From contig JACKQE010000012.1 in NCBI GenBank assembly GCA_024233005.1, forward strand, positions 1-64,000: DNA of 64,000 nt, in the 5' to 3' direction. A program made the position numbers and the translations under genes. This DNA comes from Akkermansiaceae bacterium. Its GTDB lineage: Bacteria; Verrucomicrobiota; Verrucomicrobiia; Verrucomicrobiales; DEV007. Positions within the stretch are counted from its first letter, which is position 1; each line of letters begins with the position of its first letter. Shown here piece after piece: positions 27,123 to 35,235 of the stretch. The notes beneath the pieces are model-generated. The model was not told the origin of the DNA. It did no database searches and was given only the letters and a program-made list of their open reading frames with translations.

Positions 27123-27884
27123 TCACGGTGCCTTCTGCTTCGTGATCGTGAGGTCATCGAGGTAGATCCAGTTGTCGGTCGCGATGTCGGGGTGGCGGTA
27201 CATGCCCAGCTTCAAGTAGTGCTGGTAGTCGTTGTGCATATTGGGACCTTCCAACACAGTGACGGGTTTGGAAAGGTCGCCGAAATAGAAGCTGGCTTTC
27301 CCGTCGGCGTTCTGTGACCAGTGAATTTCGAGGGCGACACTCTGCCAGATGCCGGGCTCGATGAAATACGGCCCGCGTTGTTGGGATTGATCCAGACCGT
27401 AGGCGATGCCGATGGCGAGTTTGCCTTGCAACTCCCCGATACTGACCAAGATCGGCGGACTTTTGGCGGCGAAGCCGTCCCAGGTCTCGCCGCGGTTTTG
27501 GTTCGGCTGATCATGCAGCTGGCCGATGATCCACCAGCGGTTTTTGGGCGCATCGGACTGGAAGCCATCCGGCACCTTAAACCGCCAAGCATAGCGCACC
27601 GTGTCGCCAGACCGGAATGGGTAGTCGATGCTGACCTCCGCGCGCACGCCCCCGTTGAGCTTCTTTGGTGCGGGAAGAAGATGGAGGCCAAGGTGCTGCC
27701 TCGTTCCTTCCCCCAAAACGGCGATATTTTCGAGAGTCGCCACCTCGACATGCGCGAACTCCAGCAGGGACTCCGGCATGATGCATCGAAGGTAACTGAG
27801 TTCCCTCTCACGAACTTGGGGTTCAGCGGCCTTGCTACCAACGGATCCGAATACCGCGACAAGGAGAAGGGAGATGCGATTCAT
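27123..27884 (-). CDS. Exported polysaccharide lyase-like protein (heparin lyase I-like jelly roll)
   Basis: This 253-residue protein has a signal peptide (MNRISLLLVAVFGSVGSKA) followed by a beta-rich domain. It contains YAWRFKVPDGF, NRWWIIGQLHDQPNQNRG and a C-terminal YLKLGMYRH…IYLDDLTI, the pattern of polysaccharide lyases with a jelly-roll fold. It would cleave or bind an acidic polysaccharide in the periplasm or outside the cell. The start overlaps the preceding small frame's stop as ATGA, suggesting coupling. The upstream codons to 28055 are not protein-like. It sits in the accessory patch and may have been acquired. Substrate is unknown. Confidence 0.75.
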   Translation of the reverse strand: MNRISLLLVAVFGSVGSKAAEPQVRERELSYLRCIMPESLLEFAHVEVATLENIAVLGEGTRQHLGLHLLPAPKKLNGGVRAEVSIDYPFRSGDTVRYAWRFKVPDGFQSDAPKNRWWIIGQLHDQPNQNRGETWDGFAAKSPPILVSIGELQGKLAIGIAYGLDQSQQRGPYFIEPGIWQSVALEIHWSQNADGKASFYFGDLSKPVTVLEGPNMHNDYQHYLKLGMYRHPDIATDNWIYLDDLTITKQKAP

Positions 27885-28237
27885 TGGCGGACACATTTCG
27901 CGGGCTTCCTGGCAACTGACTGACAAAGGCAGGGCGGGATAGCGCCCCTGTTGAGGAGCGCTCCGAAGTGGTCGGAGCGCCAGAAGTTCTGTGGATCGGC
28001 GGCGGTGATGAGTTGGAGTCCGGAAATTGCGATTGCGCGATGACAACTGTGGCAAAGGTTCTCTTTGGCGATGGAATCACAGACGACCAGCGTGTGACCA
28101 AGACTATCGTCGGGGAACTGCGGGTCGAGGATTGTGAAGGATACTCCCACGGGGCGCCCGGCGTCGAGTTCGATCTTCCACATATCCGTGGCTTTGAAAA
28201 ATCCATCAGCATCGGGTGTGAAGGCGATGAGTGCCAT
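27881..28237 (-). CDS. Small protein with a CxxCH motif, unrecognised
   Basis: This 118-residue frame ends four bases into the lyase gene (ATGA overlap), as expected of a translationally coupled upstream gene. It contains CHSCH (about residue 62), a c-type heme attachment pattern, but I see no signal peptide. That leaves covalent heme in doubt. The N-terminal region (FTPDADGFFKATDMWKIELD) has no family I know. It could be a truncated cytochrome P460-like or unrelated fragment. Treat as tentative. Confidence 0.4.
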   Translation of the reverse strand: MALIAFTPDADGFFKATDMWKIELDAGRPVGVSFTILDPQFPDDSLGHTLVVCDSIAKENLCHSCHRAIAISGLQLITAADPQNFWRSDHFGALLNRGAIPPCLCQSVARKPAKCVRQ

Positions 28238-28311
28238 TCGGACCAGTCACTATCCTTTCCTTCCCCAAACAGCGACACCTCTTCGGCTGAGCCTCAATCT
28301 TGAAGATGATC

Positions 28312-28674
28312 TCAGTCGGTATTGTGTGAAGCCTTCCAAGCAACATTAATCTTAGCAACCACTCTTTCCTTATTCTTCCCGCGCTTTGCGAAAACATGCA
28401 TAAACCATTCGCGAAGAATCCGAGCAATCGCCCCAGAAGTTGGATCAACGATAAGGATTTGAGATTCAGTACTCAACGCCCTAGATAAGTAATCCGACAA
28501 GGCTGGTTCCTCAAATCCTTCAGAAGAGGCTTTTAAAACTGGCGACAATTTCAACCAACCAGCCATGGCTTTGGGACTACTTTCCAACTCAAAACTGCGA
28601 AACCGGGCTTGGGGATTCGACTCAGGGCATTCCTTGACTCCACCAATGGATGCGGATCCAAAATCAAAAATCAA
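28312..28674 (-). CDS. Hypothetical small protein, uncertain
   Basis: This 120-residue frame would need a TTG start just after a run of eight T residues. A GAGGAG sequence lies about 12 bases upstream of that start. The C-terminal half (SQILIVDPTSGAIARILREW) looks protein-like, with helical and basic character. Its composition is less GC-rich than the window. I do not recognise it. It may be a remnant gene in the accessory patch. Confidence 0.35.
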   Translation of the reverse strand: MIFDFGSASIGGVKECPESNPQARFRSFELESSPKAMAGWLKLSPVLKASSEGFEEPALSDYLSRALSTESQILIVDPTSGAIARILREWFMHVFAKRGKNKERVVAKINVAWKASHNTD

Positions 28675-28824
28675 AAAAAATTGATCTCCTCAGCCTTACG
28701 GCCACTCGCCTTGAAAGCGCCAATAGCCAAGCAGAAGGTTAATAAAGACGGTAATTTGCGAACATGCTTCAGAAAATTCTTAATGAGCTGTTCCAGTATT
28801 TTCCAGCGCCCTGGAGAACGTGAC

Positions 28825-29103
28825 TTATTTCATCCCATCTCCGGCCTTGGCCAGGATGGCGGCGGCAATGGTGTCGACACTCGCGAGCATGGCTTTGGCG
28901 GTCTCAGCATCCGGAGTCTTGAGCTGGAAATGCTTATCCAAGGCGACCACCAGTTGCAAGGCATCCACTGAGTCCAGACCGAGCCCATCCGGTGAGAAGA
29001 GCAGGGTCGAATCCCCAATTTCCTCAAGGCTCTGCCGGAGCATCAGCTCCTCGATGAGTACTTCTTTGATACGTTGCTTCAGGGCTGCGGGGTCTTCGGC
29101 CAT
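28825..29103 (-). CDS. Acyl carrier protein of the KS/CLF cluster
   Basis: This 92-residue carrier protein has the phosphopantetheine attachment Ser45 in GLGLDSVDALQL and the usual acidic four-helix pattern. It needs a phosphopantetheinyl transferase, which is not encoded here. It is the last gene of the set KS, KS-like, ketoreductase, ACP, 64 bases after the ketoreductase. It is predicted to hold the growing acyl or polyketide chain made by its neighbours rather than serve general fatty-acid synthesis. That last point is inference from position. Confidence 0.92.
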   Translation of the reverse strand: MAEDPAALKQRIKEVLIEELMLRQSLEEIGDSTLLFSPDGLGLDSVDALQLVVALDKHFQLKTPDAETAKAMLASVDTIAAAILAKAGDGMK

Positions 29104-29167
29104 GGATGGGATTGTCAGTAGAATTTCGGCTGTAGTTCAGAATACCACGCCGATTTGACGTCGGTTA

Positions 29168-29914
29168 TCAGAAAATTCCGCCATCTATTTTCAACACCGC
29201 CCCCGAAATGTAGGAAGCGGCCTCACTGGCGAGGAAATCCACCGCCGCCGCCACCTCCCCGGGCCGGCCAAAACGACGCATGGGAATGCCCGCTTCGAGG
29301 CGCCGCCGCGTGTCATCGTCGAGCGCCTCCAGTGCCCCGGTGTCGATATAGCCGGGACAGACGGCATTCACCGTGATTCCCGCCCGGGCGACTTCCTTGG
29401 CGAGCGACTGGGTCAAAGCCAGAACGCCGGCCTTGGCGGCCGCGTAATTCGTCTGCCCCGGGGGCGCCAGCAGCGCACTGAGGGAGGACACATTGACGAT
29501 CCGACCATGGCGCTGCCCCATCATGGTGCGCACCACCGCCTGGCAGCCATGGAACACACTGTCGAGGTTTCCCGAAACCACTCCGGACCACGTTTCCACC
29601 GCCATGGTCCCGAGCAGCGCGTCTTGGTGAAACCCGGCCGCTTGAACCAGAATGTCGAGCCGACCATGCCGTTCCACGATGGAGGAAACCGCAGCCTGCC
29701 AATCTCCCGGCTGCGTCACATCCAATGGCTGAAGCCAGGCCCGGTCTCCCTGCTCGCGGACAATTTCGCCGGCCACCGCAGTGCTTGAATGAATCCCCAG
29801 AGCCACATGGGTGGCAGTCCCCCGAGCCAGCAACTGTCGCGCCACCGCGGCCCCGATGCCACCATTGGCCCCGGTGACCAGAGCAACGCGGGGTGATGCA
29901 GAAGAAGCCGACAT
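29168..29914 (-). CDS. 3-oxoacyl-ACP reductase (FabG-type SDR)
   Basis: This 248-residue short-chain dehydrogenase has a TGANGGIGAAVA cofactor motif, a catalytic Ser in IVNVSSLSAL, and the Tyr/Lys pair in NYAAAKAG (about residue 158). The tail SGAVLKIDGGIF is typical of FabG. It should reduce the beta-keto group on the ACP-bound chain with NADPH. It sits between the KS-like gene and the ACP gene on the same strand, which supports membership of a dedicated acyl-chain assembly unit. Confidence 0.92.
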   Translation of the reverse strand: MSASSASPRVALVTGANGGIGAAVARQLLARGTATHVALGIHSSTAVAGEIVREQGDRAWLQPLDVTQPGDWQAAVSSIVERHGRLDILVQAAGFHQDALLGTMAVETWSGVVSGNLDSVFHGCQAVVRTMMGQRHGRIVNVSSLSALLAPPGQTNYAAAKAGVLALTQSLAKEVARAGITVNAVCPGYIDTGALEALDDDTRRRLEAGIPMRRFGRPGEVAAAVDFLASEAASYISGAVLKIDGGIF

Positions 29915-29990
29915 GAGGGGTTCTTAATGGAATTTTGGCGGGAATCCAGAGAGAAAATCGGAATCCCGGGCTGATCGCAGGAGGGGAAGT

Positions 29991-31061
29991 TCAAGGAAAG
30001 CGGATCAGCCGGGCCCCTGCCGCCGCGCCATTCTCTCCTGAAGCGCTGACCAGTGCCTCGGAAACTGACCGTTCCGGATCGGCCAAGAAGGATGCCGCGA
30101 TGACTGACTGCCAGGCAGTGGCGGCGGCAAAGCCGTTGCCAAGGACCTGCCTCACGGAGATCCGGGCCCCCTGCCAATCGGCCCAGACGGTTGACTCTGC
30201 CGCATCGCGGGAGGCATGGCCGGTCCTGCCATCGCAGAGCAACCGACCGGGGCCTTCCGGCAGCATCACCTCAAGATCCTCTCGGACGGCGGCAAGAGCG
30301 TCCTCCCGAGCCCCCCGTGCCGAAAAGGTTTGAACGTCGGCGAGGCGGTCCAATACCACCCGGGGAGGGGATGCCCCAGCCGCGCTGCGTTCCAGGTAAA
30401 GCGCCCCCGCCCCCTCGGCACACGGAGTGCTGTCGTCAAACCACCGGGCCCCCTCAGCGGTCAACCAATCGCCTTCCTCCGCCCCGCAGACGAGACAACC
30501 GTCCACTTCTCTCCTCAACAAAAGACGTGCCGCAGTCTCCAGGGCAGCGACAAATTGGGAGGAGTCCCCCAGCAGGGTGTGGTTTGCCGAGGTGCTTCCA
30601 AGGATCGCCCCCAAATGGCTGGAGGGGGCATTGAACACAGTTTCGGGAAACAAAATGGGACTCGCGTGGGCAGGATCGCGCAAGACTTCGGCAAAAAAGC
30701 GACGAGAAAAGTCCACGCAGCCGTTCACGGTGGTGAAAAGAATCCCGAGCCGCCAGTCCCCGCGGCGCACGCTCTCCGCCCGTCCGCTTTGGTCGAGCGC
30801 CTCCAGGGCGGCGTGCGCGGCAAACCGCCCGATCGCGCTGGCCCTCCTCAGGCGGGGTTCCCGCCACAGATCGGGCACTCCGTCTGGAGCCGGAACGCGA
30901 CGCAAGAGGGCTGGCCGGGATTGTCCCTCGCGGAGACAAGGCTCCGGTGGCGGAACCACGCCGCCCGGTCCGACCGCATGGAGGAGCGGCGCGGCGCCCC
31001 AGCCGGCGGGAGAAACGGCCCCCCAGCCGGCGATCACAATGGGAGATACCGGGAGGTTCAC
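29991..31061 (-). CDS. Beta-ketoacyl synthase-like protein lacking the active-site Cys (chain-length-factor-like)
   Basis: This 356-residue thiolase-fold protein matches beta-ketoacyl synthases in overall layout, but the catalytic Cys is replaced. At the expected position the sequence is LLGDSSQF (about residue 167), where the neighbouring synthase has NACASG. The catalytic His motifs are also lost: LLCDGRTGHA replaces NSHGTGT, and LGNGFAAATA replaces IGHLLGGAG. It starts with ATGA overlapping the stop of the true KS. The arrangement resembles KS-beta/chain-length factors, which dimerise with the active KS. Function as a chain-length factor is inferred. Confidence 0.85.
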   Translation of the reverse strand: MNLPVSPIVIAGWGAVSPAGWGAAPLLHAVGPGGVVPPPEPCLREGQSRPALLRRVPAPDGVPDLWREPRLRRASAIGRFAAHAALEALDQSGRAESVRRGDWRLGILFTTVNGCVDFSRRFFAEVLRDPAHASPILFPETVFNAPSSHLGAILGSTSANHTLLGDSSQFVAALETAARLLLRREVDGCLVCGAEEGDWLTAEGARWFDDSTPCAEGAGALYLERSAAGASPPRVVLDRLADVQTFSARGAREDALAAVREDLEVMLPEGPGRLLCDGRTGHASRDAAESTVWADWQGARISVRQVLGNGFAAATAWQSVIAASFLADPERSVSEALVSASGENGAAAGARLIRFP

Positions 31062-32308
31062 AGGGCGGAGAAAACAAGGGTGGCGTTGGCCCCCCCGAAG
31101 CCAAACGAGTTGGTGAGGACATGCCGGAGAGTTTTTTCCCGGGGTGAGCGGACGAAATCAAACATGCAAACCGGATCGGGGGTTTCCACGGTGGTTGTCG
31201 GGGGGAGGAACTGTTCCTTCATCGCGATCAAGCAGATCGCGGCTTCCACGGCTCCGGCCCCACCCAGGAGATGTCCTATCGAGGCCTTTGTTGAGCTGAC
31301 CGCGATGCCACCGACCCCGGAGCCGGCCCAGCGCTGGATGGCGCGACCTTCGGCAATGTCATTGAGCGGGGTGCCGGTGCCGTGGCTGTTGACATAATCG
31401 ATGGCCAGGGGAGACACCCCGGCTTCCCGGCAGGCGGCATTCATGGAAGCAAGGGCGGCATCGCCCTCCGGATGAGGCTGGGTGAGATGATGCCGGTCTG
31501 TGGAAACGCCATAACCGGTGATCTCCGCCAAGATCGGGGCCCCTCTGCGGCGGGCGGAGCGGAGTGTTTCCAGGGTCAGCAGAGCCGCCCCCTCCCCCAG
31601 GGCGAGACCGTCGCGTCCTGCGTCGAACGGCCGGGGAGGCAGGGTGGTGGTGAGAGCCTGCAGCGAGTCAAAGCCCGCGAATACCAACAGGCTCAGCGCG
31701 TCATATCCCCCGCAAAGCGCCCGTTCCCAGGGTCCTTCCTGCAACAGGCGAAATCCCTGCCCGATGGCATTGGCTCCGGAAGCACAGGCGTTGGCCACCA
31801 GGCTGACCGGCCCGTTGAAATCGAGAGCCTCGAGCAGGTGGGCCGCTTGGCGGTGAGTCTGGTAAAGGTGCACCCGCCGGGCCTGTCCCCGTCGGACTGG
31901 CGGGGTGGCTGTGGCAAGACGGTAGTAGGCTTCTCCCTCGCTCATGGCACCGGCCGAGGTGCCCAGGCAAAGTGGAATGGACTCGCCTCCCGGCACATCA
32001 TCCCATCCGGCGGCATCCCAGGCTTCCCGACCGGCATGAATGAGGAACCGGCTGGCCCGATCAAGTCGCGAGGCGATCTTCTCCCGAAGCGCGTGGCGGG
32101 GCAACCTGGACGGCAAGGTCAATTCCCCGGCTTCATGAACGCGCTGGCCCGTGGTGTCGAACAGCGTGATCCGGCGGAAAGCGGTCCGGCCGGATTGGAA
32201 GGCGTCCGCATTGGCCCGCCATCCCTGCCCTGCGGAAGTGATCACCCCCACACCAGTGACAACAACGCGGCGCCGGTCGGATACAAAGAGCGCGGGAAGG
32301 AAAGCCAT
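31058..32308 (-). CDS. Beta-ketoacyl-ACP synthase (KS-alpha-like)
   Basis: This 416-residue condensing enzyme has the complete triad: Cys175 in VANACASGAN, His in YVNSHGTGTPLND (about residue 315), and Lys/His in STKASIGHLLGGAG (about residue 350). The tail is NSFGFGGANATL. It is the first gene of a minus-strand set. It is followed, with a 4-bp overlap, by a Cys-less partner, then a ketoreductase and an ACP. The pairing suggests a KS/CLF heterodimer that builds a specialised acyl or polyene chain. The product is unknown. Confidence 0.92.
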   Translation of the reverse strand: MAFLPALFVSDRRRVVVTGVGVITSAGQGWRANADAFQSGRTAFRRITLFDTTGQRVHEAGELTLPSRLPRHALREKIASRLDRASRFLIHAGREAWDAAGWDDVPGGESIPLCLGTSAGAMSEGEAYYRLATATPPVRRGQARRVHLYQTHRQAAHLLEALDFNGPVSLVANACASGANAIGQGFRLLQEGPWERALCGGYDALSLLVFAGFDSLQALTTTLPPRPFDAGRDGLALGEGAALLTLETLRSARRRGAPILAEITGYGVSTDRHHLTQPHPEGDAALASMNAACREAGVSPLAIDYVNSHGTGTPLNDIAEGRAIQRWAGSGVGGIAVSSTKASIGHLLGGAGAVEAAICLIAMKEQFLPPTTTVETPDPVCMFDFVRSPREKTLRHVLTNSFGFGGANATLVFSAL

Positions 32309-32387
32309 GGTTCTGCCTCAACTAAGCGCCCCACCTCATCATTGCAACCTCCCACTCGACAGGCTTGACGGTGCTGGCCCAAGCTCT

Positions 32388-33536
32388 ATGCTGCGTGAGA
32401 TGTTCAAAGTCAGATCCAAAATGAGCTCGAACAGGCCCAGGGGAGGCCTCGCCATGATCCTGTTTGGGCTGCCCTTTTGCCTGCCGGGACTGGCCCTGTT
32501 TGGGGTGGCTCTGCTCATGAATGCGAACATTCAGCGCTATCGGCACTGGCAGGAGACCACGGCAACCCTGATACCGCCCCCCGCGGAGGCGAACGAAGGG
32601 GAGAAGCCCTCCCGGCGGGACGAGAATAGTTTTGAGGGCCTCACCTACCGCTACCAATGGCTGGGACGCAGTTACGTGGGCACTACGGTGAATGCCGCAT
32701 TTGAAATGCGGGATTCCAATGACCCAACCCTGCCCAGACTGCGCCAGCAATGGAATCGCGAATCCTCCGTGCCAGCCTGGGTTAATCCCTCCAACCCCCG
32801 CGAGGCCATCCTGATCCGTCCCCACGCCACCTTTGCCGCCCTCTTTCTCCTGATTTTTGTCTATTCCCACGGACTCTCCGGTGCCATCATGATTGTGGGC
32901 AGTGCCAAGTCGCTTCTGAAAAACCGCCGCAGGAAACGAAACTCTCCGGAAATTCCCTGGCTTTGCCGCGCTGAGACCGGATCGTCCCATCTTGTGTGGA
33001 CCTATGTCGCGCTCACTTACACCGGAGTGGCGGGTTGGATGGCTCTGCTGAAAATCACCGATCCGATCGGACCCATGTGGACCAAGGGTATTTGCGTCGC
33101 CCTGCTCGTTCCCGTCCCGTTCCTGCTCCGGCAAATGTTCCGATCCTGGGCCCGCTATGTCAGGGCCCGGAAGATCAAGCTCCAGCTTCCCTCCGATGGT
33201 CTGGTGCCGGGGGAGAAAGTGGTCATCGCAGCCACCGGGTTGCCGGTCTCCCGCGATCCAGCAGCCCACCAGTCGGCCTTGTTCGTGGGAGACCTTGCCC
33301 ATCCCTTTCCTCTCCATGCGGTGCAGGCTGATGAAAGTGGCCGTCCAATAGTGTGGGAAGCCTCCTTGACCCTTCCCAAGAGGGATCGGCCGTCCACCCG
33401 TGCCTCCTCCGAAGACGACGATTCCGGTTCGATCCCGCTATTGGAAAACCAATGGGAAGTCCGCTGCGAAAACCTTGCCTGCCCCGGCGAGGTACTGGCG
33501 CGGTTCGAACTACCCGCGGCAGTGAAGGCGAGATGA
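32388..33536 (+). CDS. DUF3592-type membrane protein
   Basis: This protein of about 382 residues has an N-terminal membrane helix (~24-45). A DUF3592-like extracytoplasmic segment follows, with a TYRYQWLGRSYVGTTV strand and a VNPSNPREAIL motif. There are further helices near ~150-172 and ~210-265, and a C-terminal soluble domain (~280-382). Start choice is uncertain: 32388, 32400 and 32421 are all in frame and none has a clear ribosome-binding site. The frame continues upstream into the KS region, but that part is antisense. Function is unknown. It is divergent from the KS cluster. Confidence 0.7.
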   Translation: MLREMFKVRSKMSSNRPRGGLAMILFGLPFCLPGLALFGVALLMNANIQRYRHWQETTATLIPPPAEANEGEKPSRRDENSFEGLTYRYQWLGRSYVGTTVNAAFEMRDSNDPTLPRLRQQWNRESSVPAWVNPSNPREAILIRPHATFAALFLLIFVYSHGLSGAIMIVGSAKSLLKNRRRKRNSPEIPWLCRAETGSSHLVWTYVALTYTGVAGWMALLKITDPIGPMWTKGICVALLVPVPFLLRQMFRSWARYVRARKIKLQLPSDGLVPGEKVVIAATGLPVSRDPAAHQSALFVGDLAHPFPLHAVQADESGRPIVWEASLTLPKRDRPSTRASSEDDDSGSIPLLENQWEVRCENLACPGEVLARFELPAAVKAR

Positions 33537-33570
33537 TGAAAGATCCGAGGATCGCTTCCGTATCTTTCTC

Positions 33571-34233
33571 ATGTCCAACCCGCACGTTTTCCGCATGATG
33601 TCACGTTTCCCCGGTCCTTGGCAGATTGGTTTTGGCCTGCTGGTGCTGGCCTTTTCGGCGGGAGGCTGGTGGTTGCGTTTCTCAGCCGCCCAGGCAGAAG
33701 CCGTCCCGACGAAGGATTTTTTTGACGCACTGGCCAACGCGGCCACTGCGCAAACCCGGCAGACCGTGCGCTACGATCCCAGCTACGTGGTCATCCCCTA
33801 CCCCGGAGGCGACGTCCCGGCTGAGACGGGCGTCTGCTCCGATGTCGTGGTGCGCGCCTACCGCCATCTCGGGACGGATCTCCAGGAACGAGTGCACAGG
33901 GACATGAAGGCGAATTTTTCAGCCTACCCGGCATTCTGGGGACTAAAAAAGACCGATCCCAACATCGACCATCGCCGGGTGCCCAATCTGCAGACTTTTT
34001 TCAAACGTCACGGCGGCGCCCTCGCGATCACGGATCGGCACAACGATTACCGAGTGGGAGACCTGGTCGCCTGGGATCTCAATGGGAACGGGCTCTGGCA
34101 CATTGGCATTGTCACCGGAGAGGATCGTTTCGTGCACAATATCGGCGCCGGTCCCGAAGTCTCGACGGGACTGTTCACCTGGAAAGTGGTGGGACACTAC
34201 CGCTGGCAACCCTCGCCAGAGAAAGCGCCCTGA
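33571..34233 (+). CDS. DUF1287 domain protein
   Basis: This 220-residue exported or membrane-anchored protein has a hydrophobic N-terminal segment (~18-36) followed by a DUF1287 domain with a papain/NlpC-like look. It has GVCSDVVVRAYR (candidate Cys, about residue 89), VGDLVAWDLNGNGLWHIGIV (candidate His) and VHNIGAG. Such proteins are thought to act on the cell envelope, but no substrate is established. The start may instead be at the internal Met of MSRFPG, residue 10. Confidence 0.8.
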   Translation: MSNPHVFRMMSRFPGPWQIGFGLLVLAFSAGGWWLRFSAAQAEAVPTKDFFDALANAATAQTRQTVRYDPSYVVIPYPGGDVPAETGVCSDVVVRAYRHLGTDLQERVHRDMKANFSAYPAFWGLKKTDPNIDHRRVPNLQTFFKRHGGALAITDRHNDYRVGDLVAWDLNGNGLWHIGIVTGEDRFVHNIGAGPEVSTGLFTWKVVGHYRWQPSPEKAP

Positions 34234-34246
34234 TCTGGGATCCGGC

Positions 34247-35164
34247 TCAAGGCTTCGCGACGGCCGGCGCCCAAAGCCAGCGCAAGGACTGGGGCAGGAT
34301 GGCCCCGGCGTGCTTGCCATTGTGGCCGCCTTCTCCGAACTCGAATTTCACTTCATAGTTCATGAACCGCAGCGCGGCATCCATTTCCTGATTCGCCAGC
34401 GGCCAGTTGCCATGCTCGTTGTCGAGATCATTTCGCCCGTCCTGGAGAAAAACCCGGAGAGGCTTGCGCTCGGTTTTCCGAATCAGAAAAGGATAGGCGT
34501 TTCCTCCCCGAATGTTGGTGAAACTGCCGACCGCACTGAGCACTTTGCGGCACAGGTCGGGACGCTCCCAGGCCACGGTGAACGCGCAGATCCCGCCGCT
34601 GCTGATGCCACCGATGCCGCGCAGGGCGGGATCTTCGGTGAGGAGATACGATTTCCCGACCTCTGGCAGGATCTCGCTCTCGAGAAAGCGGGCGTAGTCC
34701 GCATTGAGGGTGTCATACTCCACACTCCGGTTGCTGGAAACCCCTTCGGGAGCCTTCCACCCTTGGGGCTCCTTCAACTCAGCCGCGAACCAACCGGGAT
34801 TGATGAAGATTCCGATCGTGACCGGCATGGCCCCCTGGTGGATGAGATTGTCCAAGACCACCGGCACCCGGAAATCACCGTCCTCCTTCAGGTAGGTGTG
34901 CCCGTCCTGGAAAATCATCACCGCGGCGGGCTTGGCCTTGTTGTACTGCGCCGGAACATAAAGATGGTATTCCCGAATGGTGCCGGGAAACACGGTGCTC
35001 TTGAGGAGATGCTTGGTCACCGTTCCCCGGGGCACGCCCTCGTGTCTCAGGGAATCGGGCCCGTATTCGTAGGCCTCCGGAGGCGCATCGGCACCCCGGC
35101 TGGCAACGCAGAAGCAAAGTCCGGCCATCAGGGGCAGGAAACGGGGAATGGCAGAGTGTCGCAT
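34247..35164 (-). CDS. Exported esterase of the alpha/beta-hydrolase (Esterase D-like) family
   Basis: This 305-residue protein has a signal peptide (MRHSAIPRFLPLMAGLCFCV). The catalytic Ser is in GGISSGGICA, a GxSxG elbow. The oxyanion region is in VMIFQDGHTYLK, and a candidate catalytic His is in EGGHNGKHAG near the C-terminus. It resembles enterochelin esterase and feruloyl/acetyl esterases seen in polysaccharide degradation. The substrate is undetermined. It sits 71 bases downstream of ispG on the same strand, but a shared role is not implied. The start at 35164 gives the normal signal peptide. Confidence 0.82.
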   Translation of the reverse strand: MRHSAIPRFLPLMAGLCFCVASRGADAPPEAYEYGPDSLRHEGVPRGTVTKHLLKSTVFPGTIREYHLYVPAQYNKAKPAAVMIFQDGHTYLKEDGDFRVPVVLDNLIHQGAMPVTIGIFINPGWFAAELKEPQGWKAPEGVSSNRSVEYDTLNADYARFLESEILPEVGKSYLLTEDPALRGIGGISSGGICAFTVAWERPDLCRKVLSAVGSFTNIRGGNAYPFLIRKTERKPLRVFLQDGRNDLDNEHGNWPLANQEMDAALRFMNYEVKFEFGEGGHNGKHAGAILPQSLRWLWAPAVAKP

Positions 35165-35235
35165 GAGAGAACAGACTAAGGCCGCCTTCGATCGGACGTC
35201 AACCGGTACGCTGCGCCGCAGTGACGCCTCCCTGT

